From Clostridium minihomine (GTDB taxonomy: Bacteria > Bacillota > Clostridia > Oscillospirales > Acutalibacteraceae), in contig NZ_OEQH01000004.1 in the NCBI RefSeq assembly GCF_900240385.1, forward strand, positions 1 to 64,000: a stretch of DNA of 64,000 nt. The letters run 5' to 3'. Each line of letters starts with the position of its first letter. Positions within the stretch are counted from its first letter, which is position 1. Below the pieces are notes generated by a model. That model had not been told where the DNA came from and did not search any database. It saw only the letters and a program-made list of their open reading frames with translations. Of this stretch, positions 60,366-64,000 are shown one piece after another. Position numbers and translations under genes: made by a program.

Positions 60366-61307
60366 ATGAAAGGTCTTATTATTGACAAAGTACATTCTTC
60401 TATTAAGGCAGAACTTTCAAAGTATATGCAGATGGATGAGCACCTGCTTCCTACTCAGGAAGAACTGAAAGGCATGATCGGCGAGTACGATGTCCTTATC
60501 ATGAGAGTGGATCCTTTTCTCAATAAAGAATTCTTTGACGCTGCAAAGAATTTGAAGGTGATTGGTGTTTGCGCAGTCGGACTCAACCACGTTGATCTCG
60601 AAACCGCAAAAGCCCACAACGTACAGGTATTCAATGCTCCCGGCCTCAACGCTAACGCAGTTGCCGAGCTGACCCTGTCCAAAATGCTCGACCTCTCTCG
60701 TGACGTGATGACAGCAAACCACGACGTTAAGGTAGAGAAGCAGTGGGATAAGTACAAATTCGTAGGTCGCGAGCTGCGCGGCAGAACTCTGGGTGTTGTC
60801 GGATTCGGAAAAATTGGCCGCCGTGTTGCCAAATTTGCCCGTGCATTTGACATGACCACCGTTGCTTACGATCCCTTCCTGACACAAGAGCAGGTTGCAG
60901 GCGAAGACACTCAGCTGCTGCCCATCGAAGAGCTGTTGAAGGTTTCCGATTACATTTCCATTCACGTTCCGTTGACTCCTGAAACCAAGGATCTGATCTC
61001 CAAAGAGAAGCTCAAATCCATGAAGAACGACTGCATGGTAATCAACATGAGCCGTGGCGGAATTGTAAATGAAGCCGATGCTTTGGAAGCTTTGCAGAAT
61101 GGTCAGCTGGGCGGATATGCTACTGACGTTATGGAGAACGAACTGGCTGCCGGCGGACTGACCGAGGGCGCAGGCTTCGATTCCCCCTTGTTCAAAGAAG
61201 ATAAATTCATTGTATCTCCCCATATTGGTGCACAGACTGTTGACGCAAGCCGCGACATCGGCGCACATATCATCAGCAAGGTGAAGGAAGCTTTCAACCT
61301 GAACTAA
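60366..61307 (+). CDS. D-isomer-specific 2-hydroxyacid dehydrogenase
   Basis: 313 residues, two Rossmann domains. Cofactor loop GVVGFGKIGRRVAKFAR (about 143-159), catalytic Arg in NMSRGGIVNEADAL, acidic partner in TDVMENE and catalytic His in VSPHIGAQT. It has no ACT/regulatory domain, so a short phosphoglycerate or other 2-hydroxyacid dehydrogenase. Codon use is strongly biased and the ribosome site ideal, suggesting high expression. Substrate unknown; not next to ser genes. Confidence 0.9.
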   Translation: MKGLIIDKVHSSIKAELSKYMQMDEHLLPTQEELKGMIGEYDVLIMRVDPFLNKEFFDAAKNLKVIGVCAVGLNHVDLETAKAHNVQVFNAPGLNANAVAELTLSKMLDLSRDVMTANHDVKVEKQWDKYKFVGRELRGRTLGVVGFGKIGRRVAKFARAFDMTTVAYDPFLTQEQVAGEDTQLLPIEELLKVSDYISIHVPLTPETKDLISKEKLKSMKNDCMVINMSRGGIVNEADALEALQNGQLGGYATDVMENELAAGGLTEGAGFDSPLFKEDKFIVSPHIGAQTVDASRDIGAHIISKVKEAFNLN

Positions 61308-61344
61308 GTTCTGATGAAACAGAGATTACATCTCCAGAGGAAGA

Positions 61345-61383
61345 CCGGTGGGAAGTATTTCCCATCCGATGGATTTCACCCGG
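61345..61383 (+). other. compact structured 3' region
   Basis: CCGGTG...CACCCGG encloses GGGAAGTATTTCCC and CATCCGATG, a possible three-way fold 40 bases past the stop and upstream of the terminator. It may be a 3' UTR structure or a small RNA. Confidence 0.4.
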
Positions 61384-61414
61384 CAGAGTATCTCGAAACG
61401 ATAAGGAATCATTG

Positions 61415-61457
61415 AAAAAAGAGAGATTGCTTTCTAGAAGCAATCTCTCTTTTTTTG
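61415..61457. terminator. strong bidirectional terminator
   Basis: AAAAAAGAGAGATTGCTT TCTAG AAGCAATCTCTCTTTTTTT is near-perfect, with T runs on both strands. Confidence 0.95.
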
Positions 61458-61633
61458 TCTGAAAACAGCTTCGTACAACACTTTTGCCGTTTACTTCTCA
61501 TTTGATAGCGGAATTGGGCATCAAAATAGAAAAGTCCGATGCGTTTAAATTCATTGTTAAAACTCAGGATGTATAAGTTTCTTTGTATTTCCGGAGTTTC
61601 AATGCTCCGACGGATCCAAAGAATTCTGTGAAC
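61458..61633. other. intergenic region with possible gene tail
   Basis: Bases 61489-61575 read in frame LPFTSHLIAELGIKIEKSDA..., ending TQDV, a protein-like stretch without a start. Probably a relic. Otherwise nothing. Confidence 0.3.
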
Positions 61634-62095
61634 TCAGCCCGCTTGTAGATGTATTTCCAGACCCACACTGCCAATTTCAGTACAAATCTGTGTGCTGGAG
61701 TCTAAAGGCATTGCACAGGTGCCATCACTGCTCTGTATTACCCGAGGTGGCAGAATATCACAGGTAACATTTTTTTCAGACAGCGCAATCAGCGCCTTGC
61801 CGCTGATAATATTAGAAATCTCGCCAATGGCAGAAGTAACAAAATCGTCCACTTCATTGATCTCCATGCCGCCGCTCATAATTTTTACCATTTCCAGCAT
61901 GGTGTCTTTTGGGAACACATACAGAATATCCCCGGACAAGTCCCCCGTTACTCCAATGGCAATGGTCAAATTGCCGCAAGCATCTGTTGCCCGCTGTACC
62001 CCGCCGGAAGTTTCTGATATTTTCTCTAAATCCAGCATCAGTTCAAAAACGTCTCGGGTAGCCTCAAAAAAAGAAAGGTGCAATGCATCACTCAT
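61634..62095 (-). CDS. cheX: CheX/CheC-family chemotaxis phosphatase
   Basis: CheX removes the phosphate from CheY. 153 residues. The active-site pair is seen in AIGEISNIISGKA (E-x2-N, about 93-105), with the start SDALHLSFFEATRDVFELML as in CheX. Only one copy of the ExxN motif is present, as in CheX rather than CheC. Start at 62095 after GGAGATGG; it overlaps the hemerythrin stop by eight bases. No other chemotaxis gene is in the window. Confidence 0.85.
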   Translation of the reverse strand: MSDALHLSFFEATRDVFELMLDLEKISETSGGVQRATDACGNLTIAIGVTGDLSGDILYVFPKDTMLEMVKIMSGGMEINEVDDFVTSAIGEISNIISGKALIALSEKNVTCDILPPRVIQSSDGTCAMPLDSSTQICTEIGSVGLEIHLQAG

Positions 62096-62513
62096 GGGGT
62101 TCCATCTCCTTTCTTTTTGCGTAATCGGCAATTTTTTGATCTTCCGAAGCAACGTGATTAATCAGCCAGGCCAAAAGCTTGCCTGCAAATTGCTGCATCA
62201 TCTGCTCCTCATAGCCTTTTTCTTCATATTCCCGTGCAACCTGAGCCACATAGGCCACCATATCTTGATGGATTTTCCGGTGGGACTCCATTTCCGGATA
62301 CCCTAACTGGCGCTGCAAATTTTCTTCATCCCGAAAATGAGTCACCACATAGTCCTTCATGAATTCCAGTGTCCTGCCCACCTGTTCCGTCTTTTGCTCC
62401 CACGGAATTGGCTTGCGAACGATTTCAACAAAATCAGTAACGCGCCGGAACAGTTCCTGATGCTGTTCATCAATCAGCGGAACCCCCAGCATATATTTAT
62501 CTTTCCAGAGCAT
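62088..62513 (-). CDS. bacteriohemerythrin
   Basis: 141-residue four-helix protein with all seven di-iron ligands visible: His in DEQHQELF, His and Glu in THFRDEE, His-x3-His in SHRKIH and His plus Asp in NHVASED. It binds O2 reversibly and could buffer or sense oxygen in an anaerobe. It overlaps cheX by eight bases, so oxygen detection and chemotaxis may be linked. Start ATG after AGGAAGT. Confidence 0.92.
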   Translation of the reverse strand: MLWKDKYMLGVPLIDEQHQELFRRVTDFVEIVRKPIPWEQKTEQVGRTLEFMKDYVVTHFRDEENLQRQLGYPEMESHRKIHQDMVAYVAQVAREYEEKGYEEQMMQQFAGKLLAWLINHVASEDQKIADYAKRKEMEPHE

Positions 62514-62743
62514 AAAAACTTCCTTTCCAGCGCGAAAAGCATCGCGCTTTTTCCTTTTTTCGGCAAAGTTTTCTTAAATTATACCACATTCTTCCTGAAC
62601 TTCAAGTTGGATAACCCTGAAATTCAAGCTGCATTTTTTAAGCTATGCCTTCTCACCGCATCATACGTTTTTGTGAGGTAAATTCTTTTTCACCTGAAAA
62701 GGATATTTACTTATCAGCCCAAAACAAGTGAATGACTAATAAG

Positions 62744-62786
62744 AAAAAGCGTGTGTTTCCGGATTCACCGAAAGCACACGCTTTTT
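62744..62786 (-). terminator. ppdK terminator
   Basis: AAAAAGCGTGTG/CACACGCTTTTT with inner CGG/CCG arm is followed on the minus strand by CTTATTAG after a T run. Confidence 0.85.
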
Positions 62787-62802
62787 GATCTTTTCCTTTT
62801 CA

Positions 62803-62831
62803 AAGAAGCTGCCGAAAAACGGCAGCTTCTT
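62803..62831 (-). terminator. second hairpin behind ppdK
   Basis: The perfect 12-bp stem AAGAAGCTGCCG/CGGCAGCTTCTT with an A5 loop lies 22 bp after the ppdK stop. There is little T tract. It may act with 62744-62786 as a tandem terminator. Confidence 0.6.
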
Positions 62832-62852
62832 TCTGGGATATAACCGCTATTT

Positions 62853-64000
62853 TTATTTCTTGGCTCTCTTTTCCTTGATCACCGCCTGAGCCGCTGCCAA
62901 ACGAGCGATCGGCACACGGAAGGGCGAGCAGGAAACATAGTCCAGTCCGGTGCGGTGGCAGAACTCCACAGAAGTGGGGTCGCCGCCGTGTTCACCGCAA
63001 ATGCCCACGTGCAGGTGCGCATTGGTGCTGCGGCCCTTTTCGGTAGCCATTTCTACCAAGCGGCCTACGCCGTTTTGATCGATATGGGCAAAGGGATCGG
63101 ACTCATAAATCTTATTCTCATAATAGTAATCCAAGAACTTACCAGCGTCGTCACGGCTAAATCCGAAAGTCATCTGGGTCAGGTCATTGGTGCCAAAGCT
63201 GAAGAATTCTGCCTCAGTGGCAATCTCGTCTGCGGTCAATGCAGCACGGGGGATTTCAATCATGGTGCCAACCTGATATTTCAGTTCCAAACCGGATTCT
63301 GCAATCAGCTTGTCGGCGGTGGCGGTTACCACGTCCTTGACGAACTTCAGCTCTTTGATTTCGCCTACCAGCGGAATCATAATATGGGGAACAATGTGGA
63401 TATTCTTCTTGCGGGAAACATTGATGGCCGCACTGATCACAGCAGTGGTCTGCATCTCTGCAATTTCCGGATAAGAAACAGTCAGACGGCAGCCGCGGTG
63501 TCCCATCATGGGGTTAAATTCGTGCAGGCTGGCAATTACTTCTTTGAGTTCCGCTACCGTGAGGCCCAGTTCAGAGGAAATCTCTTTGATATCTTCTTCC
63601 TTGGTGGGCAGGAATTCGTGCAGAGGCGGGTCAATAAAGCGGATAATAACCGGCAGCTCTTCCATTACGTCATAAATTCCTTCAAAGTCGCTCTGCTGAT
63701 AAGGCAGCAGCTTTGCCAGCGCCTTGCGGCGGGCTTCGGTAGTCTTAGCAACGATCATTTCGCGCATTGCCTTAATGCGATCACCTTCAAAGAACATGTG
63801 CTCGGTACGGCACAAGCCGATGCCCTGGGCACCGAACGCCTTGCCCTGAGCTGCATCATGGGGGGTATCGGCATTGGTGTAAACCTCGAGGCGGCGAACC
63901 TGATCGGCCCAATGCATATATTTGTCAAAATCACCGGAAATGGAAGCTTCCACAGTGGGAATTGCCTGTCCATAAATGTTACCGGTGGAACCATCGATAG
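62853..64000 (-). CDS. ppdK: pyruvate, phosphate dikinase (3' part, cut by window edge)
   Basis: Interconverts pyruvate, ATP, Pi and PEP, AMP, PPi. The visible 381 residues start within IDGSTGNIYGQ and go through the PEP/pyruvate barrel: GIGLCRTEHMFF, the FGTNDLTQM segment and the C-terminal CGEHGGDP...YVSCSPFRVPIARLAAAQ with the catalytic cysteine. The frame stays open to 64000, so the phosphohistidine and ATP domains lie outside the window. Two hairpins follow the stop. Confidence 0.95.
   Translation of the reverse strand, partial: IDGSTGNIYGQAIPTVEASISGDFDKYMHWADQVRRLEVYTNADTPHDAAQGKAFGAQGIGLCRTEHMFFEGDRIKAMREMIVAKTTEARRKALAKLLPYQQSDFEGIYDVMEELPVIIRFIDPPLHEFLPTKEEDIKEISSELGLTVAELKEVIASLHEFNPMMGHRGCRLTVSYPEIAEMQTTAVISAAINVSRKKNIHIVPHIMIPLVGEIKELKFVKDVVTATADKLIAESGLELKYQVGTMIEIPRAALTADEIATEAEFFSFGTNDLTQMTFGFSRDDAGKFLDYYYENKIYESDPFAHIDQNGVGRLVEMATEKGRSTNAHLHVGICGEHGGDPTSVEFCHRTGLDYVSCSPFRVPIARLAAAQAVIKEKRAKK

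Overview
The window looks like chromosomal DNA from an anaerobic, endospore-forming member of the Clostridia, most likely in the Oscillospirales/Ruminococcaceae range. I cannot name a species. The reasons are: spore genes (gpr, spoIIP, spoVAE), strong G-rich ribosome binding sites with many TTG/GTG starts, GTP-type PEP carboxykinase together with pyruvate phosphate dikinase, an ECF-type queT under an apparent preQ1 switch, and Firmicutes-style transporters. Base composition is mid-range, with AT-rich intergenic regions and an AT-rich patch around 28.6-32.8 kb. I saw no tRNA, CRISPR array or intact transposase.

Layout. 0-0.22 kb: promoter and leader of what appears to be an rRNA operon leaving the left edge. 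0.25-2.5 kb: folate operon folE-folP-folB-folK (minus). 2.7-9.8 kb: a radical SAM enzyme, a duplicated small-barrel protein, an AzgA purine permease, gdhA and pckG, each with its own promoter or terminator. 10-15.3 kb: minus-strand block polA, phosphatase, rimI, flavin reductase, tsaD. 15.4-15.75 kb: three 123-bp tandem repeats. 15.9-20.5 kb: dusB, an unknown protein, an Smr protein, an LCP cell-wall ligase and yfbR. 20.8-24.2 kb: YfhO plus a GtrB-like glycosyltransferase. 24.3-28.6 kb: MarR regulator with a heterodimeric ABC exporter behind a palindromic operator. 28.6-32.8 kb: accessory, AT-rich stretch with a lipoprotein, a CAP-domain secreted protein, a gene relic, a HAD phosphatase and a three-hairpin element.

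32.8-38.6 kb: DUF3783 protein, SDR enzyme, Ca2+ P-type ATPase, an unreported 59-residue ORF and a Gfo/Idh oxidoreductase. 38.6-44.9 kb: the most interesting locus, a probable zinc-starvation operon: znuA, znuC, znuB, a COG0523 GTPase with a His-rich segment, a fusion of a divergent COG0523-type domain to a YraQ-type permease, and the TIGR03943 partner of that permease. 44.9-48.5 kb: K+ uptake (TrkH and two TrkA-type proteins) interrupted by queT. 48.7-51.1 kb: a long FtsA-like protein with several ThiS-like segments. 51.4-53.7 kb: TSUP permease and PhzF-family protein. 53.9-58.4 kb: sporulation neighbourhood (gpr, spoIIP, two unknown exported proteins, spoVAE) with rpsT. 58.5-64 kb: HAD phosphatase, TRIC channel, a 2-hydroxyacid dehydrogenase, hemerythrin-cheX, and the 3' part of ppdK cut by the right edge.

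Together the genes describe central carbon/nitrogen metabolism of a fermenter (ppdK, pckG, gdhA), wall and spore biology, and tightly regulated metal and ion homeostasis (Zn, K, Ca). Most calls rest on family motifs read by eye. No database search was possible.
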